A stretch of DNA of 64,000 bases from positions 1 to 64,000 of the forward strand of contig JAVKKH010000004.1 in NCBI GenBank assembly GCA_031296405.1, read 5' to 3'. This DNA comes from Candidatus Tepidifontimicrobium thermophilum (GTDB lineage Bacteria > Sysuimicrobiota > Sysuimicrobiia > Sysuimicrobiales > Sysuimicrobiaceae). The translations under genes and the position numbers were made by a program. The notes under the pieces are model-generated. The model searched no databases. It worked only from the letters and a program-made list of their open reading frames with translations, and had not been told where the DNA came from. Positions 35,865 through 43,401 of this stretch are shown here, piece after piece (positions within the stretch are counted from its first letter, which is position 1; each line of letters opens with the position of its first letter).

Positions 35865-36424
35865 AAGCCTTCGTGGTCGCGGCAGCGGTCCTCGCCGGAC
35901 TGGTCCCCTCCGGCTCGGCCCAGCCCGAACCGCCCTCACCGACGCCGGTACTCCTGGTGGACCCGGGCCGGGGAATCGGCCCGTACCGGCTGGAGCTGGG
36001 ACTGGAGCGGATCCTGGCGAGGCTGGGGCGCGCGGGCGCCGAGCGCGCGGTGGTGGACATGGCCCAGGCGACCCGGGACTGTACGGTACGGGCCCGCGGT
36101 CGGGTGGTACGGTTCACCTGGCGCCCGGAGGGCCTGTGGGTCACCGCGGACGCGGACACCGGAGCCCTTCGGGTGCTGGCGGCCTTCGGGACTTCGGGGC
36201 CGTTCGTCACCGACCGGGGGGTCCGGCTTGGAACTCCCCTGGACCGGGCGGAGCGGCTGTACGGGCCAGGGGCCCAGCATGTGGAGTGCGAGCTGCCTCG
36301 GGGCCTGCGGGCACGCGTGATCCGCTACCGGGATCTGGGCATCCAGTTCACCGGGTTCGAGGGTCCCACGCCACACGCAGGGCGGGTCTGGGAGATCGGG
36401 GTGTTCCGGCCGGGCGTGTTCTGA
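35849..36424 (+). CDS. Exported protein of unknown function (second of a tandem pair), probable CTG start
   Basis: This paralogue of the preceding gene shares FVTDRGVRLGTPLDRAERLYG, RYRDLGIQFTGFE and GVFRPG. The choice of start matters. CTG 35849 has GGAGGG six bases before it and yields a proper signal peptide ([20 protein letters not shown]) and 191 aa, exactly the length of its neighbour. The next candidates, CTG 35861 and GTG 35873, have no ribosome site, and the GTG loses the basic n-region. It overlaps the upstream gene by 16 bases. The stop is five bases from the convergent nuoC stop. The function is unknown. Confidence 0.65.
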   Translation: MRHPLKAFVVAAAVLAGLVPSGSAQPEPPSPTPVLLVDPGRGIGPYRLELGLERILARLGRAGAERAVVDMAQATRDCTVRARGRVVRFTWRPEGLWVTADADTGALRVLAAFGTSGPFVTDRGVRLGTPLDRAERLYGPGAQHVECELPRGLRARVIRYRDLGIQFTGFEGPTPHAGRVWEIGVFRPGVF

Positions 36425-36429
36425 ACTCG

Positions 36430-37119
36430 TTACCCCCGTTCCCCCAGGGGCGGCTGGACTCCGGAGACCTCGCTCTGGCGGACTCTGGCCAGCTCTACCA
36501 GCCAGTCGGGGTCCTCGTACACGTAGTCCTTGCGCAGGGGGTGGCCCTTCCAGTCCTCGGTGAGGAGGATGCGCCGGAGGTCGGGGTGTCCCTCGTACAC
36601 CACCCCGAACAGGTCGTAGGTCTCCCGCTCGTGCCACTCCGCGGTGCGCCAGAGGTCGCTCACCGTAGGGATCCTGGGGTCGTCGCGGTCCACCGGCACC
36701 TTCACCAGCAACTCGTGGTTGTGCACCGTGGACCACAGGTGGTAGGTGCACTCCATCCGGTCCTTCCAGTCGATGGCGCTCGCGAAGGACAGGTAGTCCA
36801 TACGGAAGGCGGGGTCGTCGCGCAGGAACTCCATCACCTCCCGGAACACCTCCCGGGGCACCTCGAAGGTCGGGGTGCGGTACCGGGGGACGGCGGGCTC
36901 CTCTTTCCGGGGAGGCCGAGGCGCGGGCTTGCCCTCCGCCTTGGCCCGCTCCACCTCCTCCTGGTAGCGCCGCTGCCGCTCCTCCTGCTCCCGCTCGAAG
37001 GCCTCCAGGGCTTCCCGCGCCGCCTCCGCGGCGTCCCGCACCTGCGGGAAGCGCTCCCGCAGCCGCGCGGCCAGCTCCGGAGGGAGGAACCCGCCTGAGG
37101 GGTTGCGGCTCGGCGTCAT
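36430..37119 (-). CDS. nuoC: NADH-quinone oxidoreductase subunit C with charged insertion
   Basis: This 229-aa subunit of the peripheral arm has the 30-kDa domain: [40 protein letters not shown] and [15 protein letters not shown]. Between the first helix ([14 protein letters not shown]) and this domain lies an insertion at about 28-80, rich in Glu, Arg and Lys and probably coiled-coil, then a Pro/Lys linker; the usual subunit lacks it. The ATG at 37119 overlaps the nuoI stop in an ATGA. It is last in a B-D-I-C operon. Confidence 0.93.
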   Translation of the reverse strand: MTPSRNPSGGFLPPELAARLRERFPQVRDAAEAAREALEAFEREQEERQRRYQEEVERAKAEGKPAPRPPRKEEPAVPRYRTPTFEVPREVFREVMEFLRDDPAFRMDYLSFASAIDWKDRMECTYHLWSTVHNHELLVKVPVDRDDPRIPTVSDLWRTAEWHERETYDLFGVVYEGHPDLRRILLTEDWKGHPLRKDYVYEDPDWLVELARVRQSEVSGVQPPLGERG

Positions 37120-37580
37120 CGCAAGATCCCCCTGGCCACGGGCTCCTTGGGGGCCGCCCGGTGCAGATCCTCCAGGGTGTACAGCAGGTTCGCGCGGTTG
37201 TAGGTGCTGGCCTCGTAGTGAGGGGTGAACACGATGGCCTCCGTGGGGCAAACCTCCACGCACAGCCCACAGTACTGGCACTTGTCCATCTCGATGTCGA
37301 ACCGCGTGAGCACGCGCTCCTTCCCCTTCCCGGTGGCCTCGATGTGGATGCACCGGCTGGGGCAGATCCGCTCGCACTGGAAGCAAATGATGCACCTGTC
37401 GTTGCCCGTCTCCGTGTCCACGGGCAGGGCCAGAAGCCCGTGCCAGCGGGGGGACACGTTGGACTTCTCGAGGGGGTACAGGAGGGTGACCTTCGGGCGG
37501 GTCAGGTTCTGGAAGGTCACCCCCAGACCGGTCACCAGTCCCTGGACGGCCTCCACGGTGCGCTGGAGCAGGCCCGGCAT
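37116..37580 (-). CDS. nuoI: NADH-quinone oxidoreductase subunit I
   Basis: This 154-aa ferredoxin-like subunit carries clusters N6a and N6b. The cysteines are at 63, 66, 69, 73 ([11 protein letters not shown]) and 101, 104, 107, 111 ([11 protein letters not shown]). It passes electrons toward NuoB. The ATG at 37580 follows GGAGGGTCGT. It lies between nuoD and nuoC instead of after nuoH, an unusual order. Confidence 0.96.
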   Translation of the reverse strand: MPGLLQRTVEAVQGLVTGLGVTFQNLTRPKVTLLYPLEKSNVSPRWHGLLALPVDTETGNDRCIICFQCERICPSRCIHIEATGKGKERVLTRFDIEMDKCQYCGLCVEVCPTEAIVFTPHYEASTYNRANLLYTLEDLHRAAPKEPVARGILR

Positions 37581-37590
37581 ACGACCCTCC

Positions 37591-38700
37591 TCAGCGGTCT
37601 ACGTCTGCCAGCACGATGTCGATGCTCCCCAGGATGGCGATGATGTCCGCCACTTTCCAGCCTTTCATCATCTCCGTAAGGGCGTGCAGGTTCACAAAGG
37701 AGGGCGCCCGGATCTTCACCCGCCAGGGCGTCTCTCCTCCCGTGCTGACCAGGTGGATCCCCAGGTCTCCCCGGGGAGACTCCACCCGCGTGTACACCTC
37801 CCCCGGAGGGACTTTGAGGTTGAGGGGCACCCGGGCAGCCCGGACCTCCCCCTCCGGCATCTGATCCAGGCACTGCAGGATGATCCGGGTGGACTCCCGC
37901 ATCTCGTCCATCCGGACCAGGTACCGGGCGTAGCAGTCTCCCTCCGTGTACACGGGGACCTGGAAGTCCACCCGGTCGTACACCTCGTACGGGTGGCTCT
38001 TGCGCACGTCCCACTGGAGCCCCGAGGCCCGCGCCACAGGCCCGCAGGCGCCGAAGGCGACGGCCTGCTCCCGGGTCAGCACCCCCACGCCCTGCGTGCG
38101 GGCCTGCCAGATGGGGTTGCCGGTGAGCAGTCTGTGGTATTCGTCCAGGCGATTCAGGAAGTAGTGGCAGAACTCCCGGCACCGGTCCGTCCAACCGGGG
38201 GGAAGGTCTTCGTTCACCCCACCCAGGCGGAAGTACACGTGGTGTAGCCGCCCTCCCGTGGTGGCCTCGAACAGGTCCATGATGAGCTCCCGCTCCCGCA
38301 TGCACCACAGGAAGGCGGTGAAGGCGCCCAGGTCGATCCCGTAGGTGCCCAGCCACAACAGGTGGCTGGCGAGGCGCTGGAGCTCCATGAAGATGGTCCG
38401 GATGTACCGGGCCCGTTCCGGCACCGGCACGTCTGCCAGGGTCTCCGCCGCCCGGAGGATGGCCATCTCGTTCACTAAGGCCGCCAGGTAGTCCATGCCC
38501 CGGTCCGCCAGGGCGATGTTCTGGGTGTAGTTGCGGTGCTCCATCATCTTCTCGACGGAGGAGTGGAGGTAGCCGATGTCCGGCTGGACCTCCACGATGT
38601 TCTCCCCGTCCAGGGTCACCAGCAGCCGGAGGACCCCGTGGGTGCTGGGGTGCTGCGGGCCCATGTTGAGGATGAGCTCCTCGGTACGCAGCGACCGCAT
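37591..38700 (-). CDS. nuoD: NADH-quinone oxidoreductase subunit D
   Basis: This 369-aa 49-kDa-type subunit helps form the quinone-binding site. Hallmarks are LNMGPQHPSTHGVLRLL, DIGYLHSSVEKMMEHRNYTQ, VNEDLPPGWTDRC and DIIAILGSIDIVLADVDR at the C-terminus. The quinone-site His and Tyr regions are intact. The ATG at 38700 is immediately after the nuoB stop. Together with B, C and I it forms the Q-module core. Confidence 0.96.
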   Translation of the reverse strand: MRSLRTEELILNMGPQHPSTHGVLRLLVTLDGENIVEVQPDIGYLHSSVEKMMEHRNYTQNIALADRGMDYLAALVNEMAILRAAETLADVPVPERARYIRTIFMELQRLASHLLWLGTYGIDLGAFTAFLWCMRERELIMDLFEATTGGRLHHVYFRLGGVNEDLPPGWTDRCREFCHYFLNRLDEYHRLLTGNPIWQARTQGVGVLTREQAVAFGACGPVARASGLQWDVRKSHPYEVYDRVDFQVPVYTEGDCYARYLVRMDEMRESTRIILQCLDQMPEGEVRAARVPLNLKVPPGEVYTRVESPRGDLGIHLVSTGGETPWRVKIRAPSFVNLHALTEMMKGWKVADIIAILGSIDIVLADVDR

Positions 38701-38701
38701 C

Positions 38702-39286
38702 CTAAGCCCCCGCCTCCTGCAGCCGGCGCGTCAGGCGGCGCTCCCGCTGGATCTTCTCCTGCAGCTTCAGCACCCCCTCGATGAGGGCCTCCGGCCGGGG
38801 CGGGCAGCCCGGCACGTACACGTCCACGGGGATGACGGTGTCGATCCCCTTGAGGATGGAATAGTTGTCGTAGTAGAAGGGCCCGCCACAGGTGGCGCAG
38901 CTGCCCATGCTGATCACGTACTTGGGTTCCGGCATCTGCTCCCAGAGCCGGCGGACCACCGGGGCCATCTTGATGGTGCACCGGCCCGCCACGATGATCA
39001 GGTCCGCCTGCCTGGGGGTGGCCCGGGGAATCACGCCGAACCGGTCCAGGTCGAACCGGGTACCCATGGCCTGCATCATCTCCATGGCGCAGCACGCCAG
39101 CCCGAAGGTGAGAGGCCAGATGGAGCGGGCCCGGGCCCAGTTCAGCACGTTCTCGATGCTGGTGACGAGGATCTGCCCGCCCGGCAGCCGATGCAGCACC
39201 TCCACCAGCTGCTCGATGGGAGCCTCCCGGCTCCCGTCCGCGGGCACACGCACCATCCGTGTGACTTCCGGACCGCCGGACGACAC
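38702..39286 (-). CDS. nuoB: NADH-quinone oxidoreductase subunit B
   Basis: This 194-aa subunit ligates cluster N2, the last iron-sulfur centre before quinone. The ligands are Cys65 and Cys66 (LACCAMEMM), Cys130 (SMGSC) and Cys161 ([11 protein letters not shown]). The N-terminus is about 30 residues longer than in typical NuoB. The start is GTG 39286 behind AGGAG. It opens the B-D-I-C operon; nuoA, E-H and J-N are not in the window. Confidence 0.96.
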   Translation of the reverse strand: MSSGGPEVTRMVRVPADGSREAPIEQLVEVLHRLPGGQILVTSIENVLNWARARSIWPLTFGLACCAMEMMQAMGTRFDLDRFGVIPRATPRQADLIIVAGRCTIKMAPVVRRLWEQMPEPKYVISMGSCATCGGPFYYDNYSILKGIDTVIPVDVYVPGCPPRPEALIEGVLKLQEKIQRERRLTRRLQEAGA

Positions 39287-39358
39287 GGTTTCACTCCTGG
39301 TGTAGGATTGGGGCCGGGTGCGACCCCCTGGGATTCTCGCACACCGCGGGCGCGCCCC

Positions 39359-40678
39359 TCAAGCGCCCCGGGCCGCCCGCTCCGCCTCCGACGTCCGCCA
39401 CACCTCGGCCCCCAGGGATCGGAGCTTGCGCTCGAGGCCCTCGTACTTGCGGTCCAGGTGCTCCACCCCCGTGATGCGGGTCTCACCCTCCGCCACCAGC
39501 CCCGCGATCACCATCGCGGCGCCCGCCCGGATGTCCAGGGCCTGTACCGTGGCTCCCGTGAGCCGCTCCACGCCCCGCACGTAGGCGGTGTTGCCGTCCA
39601 CCCGGATGTCCGCCCCCATCTTCACCAGCTCGTAGGCGTAGCCCATGCGGCCGTCGTAGATGGTCTCCCGCACCACCGCCTGCCCCTCCGCGGTGGCGAG
39701 CAGCGCCGCGAAGGGCGGGTGCAGGTCGGTGGCGAATCCCGGGAACGGCGCGGTGTCGATGTCCACGGCGCGCAGGCGCCGGGGCGCGCGCACCCGTACC
39801 CGGTCGGTGTTGGCGTCCACCTGGCAGCCGGCCTCCGCCAGCTTGCTCAACAGGGCGGTCACGTGCTCGGGGATGAGGGCGTCCACCTCCACGTCCCCGC
39901 CCGTGGCAGCCCCCGCCACCAGGTACGTCCCCGCCTCGATGCGGTCGGGGATGACCGCATACCGAGCCCCGTGCAGCCGGCGCACACCCTCCACCACCAC
40001 GGTGGGGGTCCCCGCTCCCCGGATGCGGGCGCCCATGAGGTTCAGGAACACCGCGGTGTCGGTAACCTCGGGCTCCAGGGCCGCGTTCCGGAGCACCGTG
40101 GTCCCCTCCGCCAGCACCGCGGCCAGCATCAGGTTGATGGTGGTCCCCACGCTGCGCCGCGGCACGAGGAACTCGACCCCCCGCAAGCTCCGGGCGCGCC
40201 CCACCAGGTAGCCCCGCTCGGTGACCACGTCAGCTCCCAGGGCCGAGAACCCCTTGAGGTGGAAGTCCACGGGCCGCCCCCCGATGGAGTCGCCGCCGGG
40301 TAGCCCCACCTCGAACTGCCCCGCCCGCCCCAGCAGCATCCCTGCGGCGTAGTACGAGCCTCGGATGCGGCCGCACAGCTCCGCGGGCGCGTGGGTGCTG
40401 CTCAGCCGACGCGCGTCCACCGCCAGCCGCCCGCCGTCCGTGAGTTCCACCTCGCAGCCCAGGCTCCGCAGGATGTCCGCCATGACCTGGACGTCGCGGC
40501 ACCGGGGGACGTTCTCGATCACCGACACGTCTGCGGCCAGGGCCGCCGCGGCCATGATGGGGAGCACCGTGTTGACCGCGCCGGCCACCTTCACCGCGCC
40601 CTCCAGCCGGCGTCCGCCACGGACCACCAGGAGCTCTGCCACCGGCTCGCCTCGGCAGGTCACCGCTTCCGGGGGCAC
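39359..40678 (-). CDS. murA: UDP-GlcNAc 1-carboxyvinyltransferase (MurA family) with altered active site
   Basis: The family starts peptidoglycan synthesis by joining phosphoenolpyruvate to UDP-GlcNAc. The 439-aa protein aligns along its length: PGGDSIGGRPVDFHLKGF, IPDRIEAGTYLVAGAA, FATDLHPPF and DIRAGAAMVIAGLVAEGETR. Two key positions differ. The catalytic-loop Cys (Cys115 in E. coli) is Asp130, as in naturally fosfomycin-resistant MurA. The PEP-binding Lys22 is Val35 (GAVN for GAKN). The start may be GTG 40678, used here, or GTG 40642, which gives the typical N-terminus. It may be active or a second, diverged MurA-like enzyme. Confidence 0.88.
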   Translation of the reverse strand: MPPEAVTCRGEPVAELLVVRGGRRLEGAVKVAGAVNTVLPIMAAAALAADVSVIENVPRCRDVQVMADILRSLGCEVELTDGGRLAVDARRLSSTHAPAELCGRIRGSYYAAGMLLGRAGQFEVGLPGGDSIGGRPVDFHLKGFSALGADVVTERGYLVGRARSLRGVEFLVPRRSVGTTINLMLAAVLAEGTTVLRNAALEPEVTDTAVFLNLMGARIRGAGTPTVVVEGVRRLHGARYAVIPDRIEAGTYLVAGAATGGDVEVDALIPEHVTALLSKLAEAGCQVDANTDRVRVRAPRRLRAVDIDTAPFPGFATDLHPPFAALLATAEGQAVVRETIYDGRMGYAYELVKMGADIRVDGNTAYVRGVERLTGATVQALDIRAGAAMVIAGLVAEGETRITGVEHLDRKYEGLERKLRSLGAEVWRTSEAERAARGA

Positions 40679-40682
40679 GCGC

Positions 40683-40958
40683 CTAACCCTCGAGAGCCGG
40701 CCGGATCCGCTTCTCCACGTAGAAGCGCACCAGCTCCTCCAGGATCCGGTCCCGGTCGACCTTACGGATGAGGGAGCGGGCACCCCGATGGCTCGTGATG
40801 TACGTGGGGTCTCCCGAGATCAGGTAGCCCACCAGCTGGTCCTTGGGGCTGTAGCCGCGCTCCTGCAGGGCCCGGTACACCTCCAGGAGGATCTCGAACA
40901 CCCCGGGCAGTTCCTCGCCCAGGCGGTACACACCGGTCTGCTCGTGGGACTCGCTCAA
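40683..40958 (-). CDS. IreB family regulatory protein
   Basis: This 91-aa protein matches IreB (formerly DUF965): [40 protein letters not shown] and [17 protein letters not shown]. In Enterococcus IreB is a substrate of the Ser/Thr kinase IreK and affects cephalosporin resistance; the N-terminal phosphorylated Thr region here has Thr8. The TTG start at 40958 overlaps the preceding stop in a TTGA and has AGAGGTG before it. Long upstream open sequence is not coding. Location next to murA fits a link to cell-wall control. Confidence 0.9.
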   Translation of the reverse strand: MSESHEQTGVYRLGEELPGVFEILLEVYRALQERGYSPKDQLVGYLISGDPTYITSHRGARSLIRKVDRDRILEELVRFYVEKRIRPALEG

Positions 40959-41749
40959 CTCCGCACCTCTGGCCGGCCCTCGGGCCCGGCCAGTGAGGGG
41001 TTCGCGGCGGCGGGGCGTCCTTCCTGGCGTCCAGGAGGTTTGTCCGCTGCGTGCACCGCCACCGCCCCGAAAAGCAGGTTCCGGTACCAGACGCTCCGGA
41101 AGCCCGCCTGGTGGAGCAGGTCGCGGAAGGCCTCCTGGTCCGGCCAACCTCGGATGGAGGTCGGCAGGTACCAGTAGGCGTCCGGGTGGCGGGAGAGCCT
41201 GCGGCCTACCCACGGGATGGCGGTGTACGAGTAGAGGTCGTAGAGGGCACCAAACAGCCGGGAGCGGGGCCGGCTGAACTCCAGCACCACAAGCCGGCCG
41301 CCCGGCCGCAGGACCCGGAACAGCTCTCGCAGGGTACCCAGAGGGTCAGCCACGTTGCGCACCCCAAAACCCACCGTGGCCGCGTGGAAGGTCCCGTCCG
41401 CAAAAGGCAGCGCCTGTGCGTCCCCCTGCACGAACCAAACCCCCCGAGCCCCGCCGGCCCGCTTCCGGGCCAGGTGCAGCATGGGCTCCGCGAAGTCCAC
41501 ACCCACCACGCGGCCTTGGGGGCCCACGCGGCGGTGGAGGAGGAAGACCAGGTCACCGGTCCCGCAGCACACGTCCAGGGCGAGGCCGCCCGGGGGCGGC
41601 GCGGCGACTGCCACCGCGTACTGCTTCCAACGCTTGTGCAGGCCGAAGCTCAGCAGGGTGTTCAGGAGATCGTACCGGCGGGCGATGGCGCTGAACATCG
41701 CCCGCACGTACCGGCCCTTTTGTTCGGGGCTCTGCTCGGGAAGGAGCAC
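40955..41749 (-). CDS. menG: Demethylmenaquinone methyltransferase (UbiE/MenG)
   Basis: This 264-aa SAM-dependent enzyme performs the last methylation of menaquinone or ubiquinone synthesis. It has [19 protein letters not shown], the SAM motif [26 protein letters not shown] and LEFSRPRS. A 30-residue Gly/Arg-rich C-terminal tail is extra. The GTG start at 41749 lies only 16 bases after the tRNA gene. As the cell also has a quinone-linked Nuo module, a menaquinone product is likely. Confidence 0.92.
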   Translation of the reverse strand: MLLPEQSPEQKGRYVRAMFSAIARRYDLLNTLLSFGLHKRWKQYAVAVAAPPPGGLALDVCCGTGDLVFLLHRRVGPQGRVVGVDFAEPMLHLARKRAGGARGVWFVQGDAQALPFADGTFHAATVGFGVRNVADPLGTLRELFRVLRPGGRLVVLEFSRPRSRLFGALYDLYSYTAIPWVGRRLSRHPDAYWYLPTSIRGWPDQEAFRDLLHQAGFRSVWYRNLLFGAVAVHAADKPPGRQEGRPAAANPSLAGPEGRPEVRS

Positions 41750-41765
41750 CAGTACACTCCGATCG

Positions 41766-41838
41766 TGGGCCCGCCTGGGCTCGAACCAGGAACCCGCCGG
41801 TTATGAGCCGGCCGCTCTGACCCTTGAGCTACGGGCCC
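41766..41838 (-). tRNA. tRNA with CAT anticodon (elongator tRNA-Ile2 or tRNA-Met)
   Basis: The minus strand folds as a 73-nt tRNA with acceptor arms GGGCCCG and CGGGCCC, anticodon stem-loop GCCGG-CTCATAA-CCGGC (CAT) and T arm CCTGG-TTCGAGC-CCAGG. CCA is not encoded. The overall pattern (GGCTCATAACC) resembles the lysidine-modified tRNA-Ile2, but elongator tRNA-Met cannot be excluded without its identity elements. Its 5' end overlaps the truA stop by 10 bases. Confidence 0.93.
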
Positions 41839-42584
41839 GCACCCCACTCAGTATATCCCACCCGTACCAGGTACAGCCCCCCGGGGGCCACCACGGGACC
41901 TGCCCGCTGGCTGTCGCGGGAAGCCAGCACCTCCCCGACCTCCTCCGGACTCCGCTTGCCCGCTCCCACCTCCAGCAGCGTCCCTACCAGCATCCGAACC
42001 ATGTGCCGCAGGAACCGATCCGACACCACCTCCACCACCACGAAGGGCCCGCGGCGTCTGACCCGGAACCGGTGCACGGTGCACCAAGTGGTCCTGGGGT
42101 TGCTGCCGGTGGCGCAGAAGGCGGCGAAGTCGTGCCCGCCCACCAGCAGCTCGGCGGCACGCTGCATGCGGGCCACCTCCAAAGGCCCCTCCCACGCCAG
42201 CGCCCGGTCCACCAGGAAGGGGTTGCGGCCGGGGCGGTTCCAGATCACGTAGCGGTAGGCGCGCCAGCGGGCGTCCCGACGGGCGTGGAAGGCCTCCGGG
42301 GCGTCCTGGGCGGACCGCACGGCAATGTCCGCGGGGAGGTAGTGGTTGAGGGCCGTTACGAAACGCTCCGCAGAAAGTGAGGAGGCGGTGCGGAAGTGCG
42401 CCACCTGGGCCAACGCGTGTACGCCCGCGTCCGTACGCCCCGCACCCACCACCCGCACGCGCTCTCCGGTGACGCGGGCCAGGGCCACCTCTAGCTCCCC
42501 CTGCACCGAAGGCCGGCCCGGCTGCCGCTGCCAGCCCGCGTAGCGCGTGCCCACGTACCACACTACGAGCCTCACCGTCCGCAC
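41829..42584 (-). CDS. truA: tRNA pseudouridine synthase A
   Basis: This 251-aa enzyme makes pseudouridine at positions 38-40 of the tRNA anticodon stem. The catalytic Asp52 is in GAGRTDAGVHA; other hallmarks are RRDARWRAYRYVIWN, GGHDFAAFCATGSN and VSDRFLRHMVRMLVGTLLEVG. The GTG start at 42584 is four bases after ecfT. The last codons and the stop lie inside a tRNA gene. The ecfA1-ecfA2-ecfT-truA order is typical of Bacillota. Confidence 0.96.
   Translation of the reverse strand: MRTVRLVVWYVGTRYAGWQRQPGRPSVQGELEVALARVTGERVRVVGAGRTDAGVHALAQVAHFRTASSLSAERFVTALNHYLPADIAVRSAQDAPEAFHARRDARWRAYRYVIWNRPGRNPFLVDRALAWEGPLEVARMQRAAELLVGGHDFAAFCATGSNPRTTWCTVHRFRVRRRGPFVVVEVVSDRFLRHMVRMLVGTLLEVGAGKRSPEEVGEVLASRDSQRAGPVVAPGGLYLVRVGYTEWGAGP
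41850..41855 (-). promoter_or_regulatory. Candidate internal -10 box for the CAT tRNA
   Basis: TATACT on the minus strand, inside the last codons of truA, would place a start site about five bases before the tRNA. The -35 (GGCTGT at 17 bases) is poor. If functional it gives a tRNA transcript independent of truA. Confidence 0.35.
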
Positions 42585-42588
42585 AGTC

Positions 42589-43401
42589 CTACGGTCCGCC
42601 CGACCAAAGCACGAGCACGCTGGCGCCCACGACCACCAGCCCGGCCCAGAGATCCCGGGCGCGGTAGCGCAGCTGTTTCATCCGGGTCCGGCCCTCGCCG
42701 CCGCGGTAGCCCCGGGCCTCCATGGCTACTGCCAGCTCGTCCGCCCGACGGAAGGCGCTGACGAACAGGGGGACCAGGATGGGGACCAGAGCCCGCGCCC
42801 GCCGCAGGGGGCCGCCGGTGTCCAGGTCCGCGCCCCGGGCCATCTGTGCCTTCATGATTTTCTCCGTTTCCTCCACCAGGGTGGGGATGAACCGGAGGGC
42901 GATGGTCATCATCATGGCCAGCTCGTGGGCCGGGACCCCCAGCCGCCGGAACGGGTTCAGCAGCCGCTCCATCCCGTCCGCCAGCTCCACGGGGGAGGTG
43001 GTGAAGGTCAGCAAGGAGGTGGAGACCACCAGGAGCACTAGGCGGGCGGTGACGAACAACCCCTGGACCAGGCCCTCCCGCGTCGCCACCAAGGGCCCCA
43101 GCCTCCACAGCACGGTCCCGCCCGAGGCCCCGCCGAAGAACACCTGCAGGACCAGGGTGAGCAGAAGCAGAAACCAGATGGGCCGCAGGCCGCGCAGCAC
43201 GAACCCCGCGGGCACTTGCGAGAGGACCACCGCACCGGCCAGGAACGCCGCAAACACGCCCAGCCCCCGGAAGTCCCGCGCGAGGAACACCACCACCATC
43301 AGGACCGTGGTGGCCAGGATCTTCGTCCGCGGATCCAGCCGGTGCACCGGGGAGGCCCGCGGGACGTACTGGCCGATGGTCAGGCTTCGGAGGAGCTCCA
43401 C
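42589..43401 (-). CDS. ecfT: ECF transporter transmembrane subunit EcfT
   Basis: This 270-aa protein links the two EcfA ATPases to vitamin- or metal-specific S subunits. It has SPVHRLDPRTKILATTVLM near the N-terminus, five or so membrane helices, and the coupling Ala-Arg-Gly motifs in KAQMARGADLDTG and AMEARGYRGGEGRTR. GTG 43401 is the only plausible start near the family N-terminus and overlaps ecfA2 by 22 bases. S subunits must be encoded elsewhere. Confidence 0.93.
   Translation of the reverse strand: MELLRSLTIGQYVPRASPVHRLDPRTKILATTVLMVVVFLARDFRGLGVFAAFLAGAVVLSQVPAGFVLRGLRPIWFLLLLTLVLQVFFGGASGGTVLWRLGPLVATREGLVQGLFVTARLVLLVVSTSLLTFTTSPVELADGMERLLNPFRRLGVPAHELAMMMTIALRFIPTLVEETEKIMKAQMARGADLDTGGPLRRARALVPILVPLFVSAFRRADELAVAMEARGYRGGEGRTRMKQLRYRARDLWAGLVVVGASVLVLWSGGP

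Noticed and set aside
36425-36429. A terminator between the convergent exported-protein and nuoC genes
   Set aside because: Only five bases separate the stops and I found no hairpin with a T tract around them.
41662-41847. A 61-codon minus-strand open frame starting MGCGPVAQGSERPAH
   Set aside because: It is read through the CAT tRNA gene; this peptide is the common false ORF of such tRNAs.
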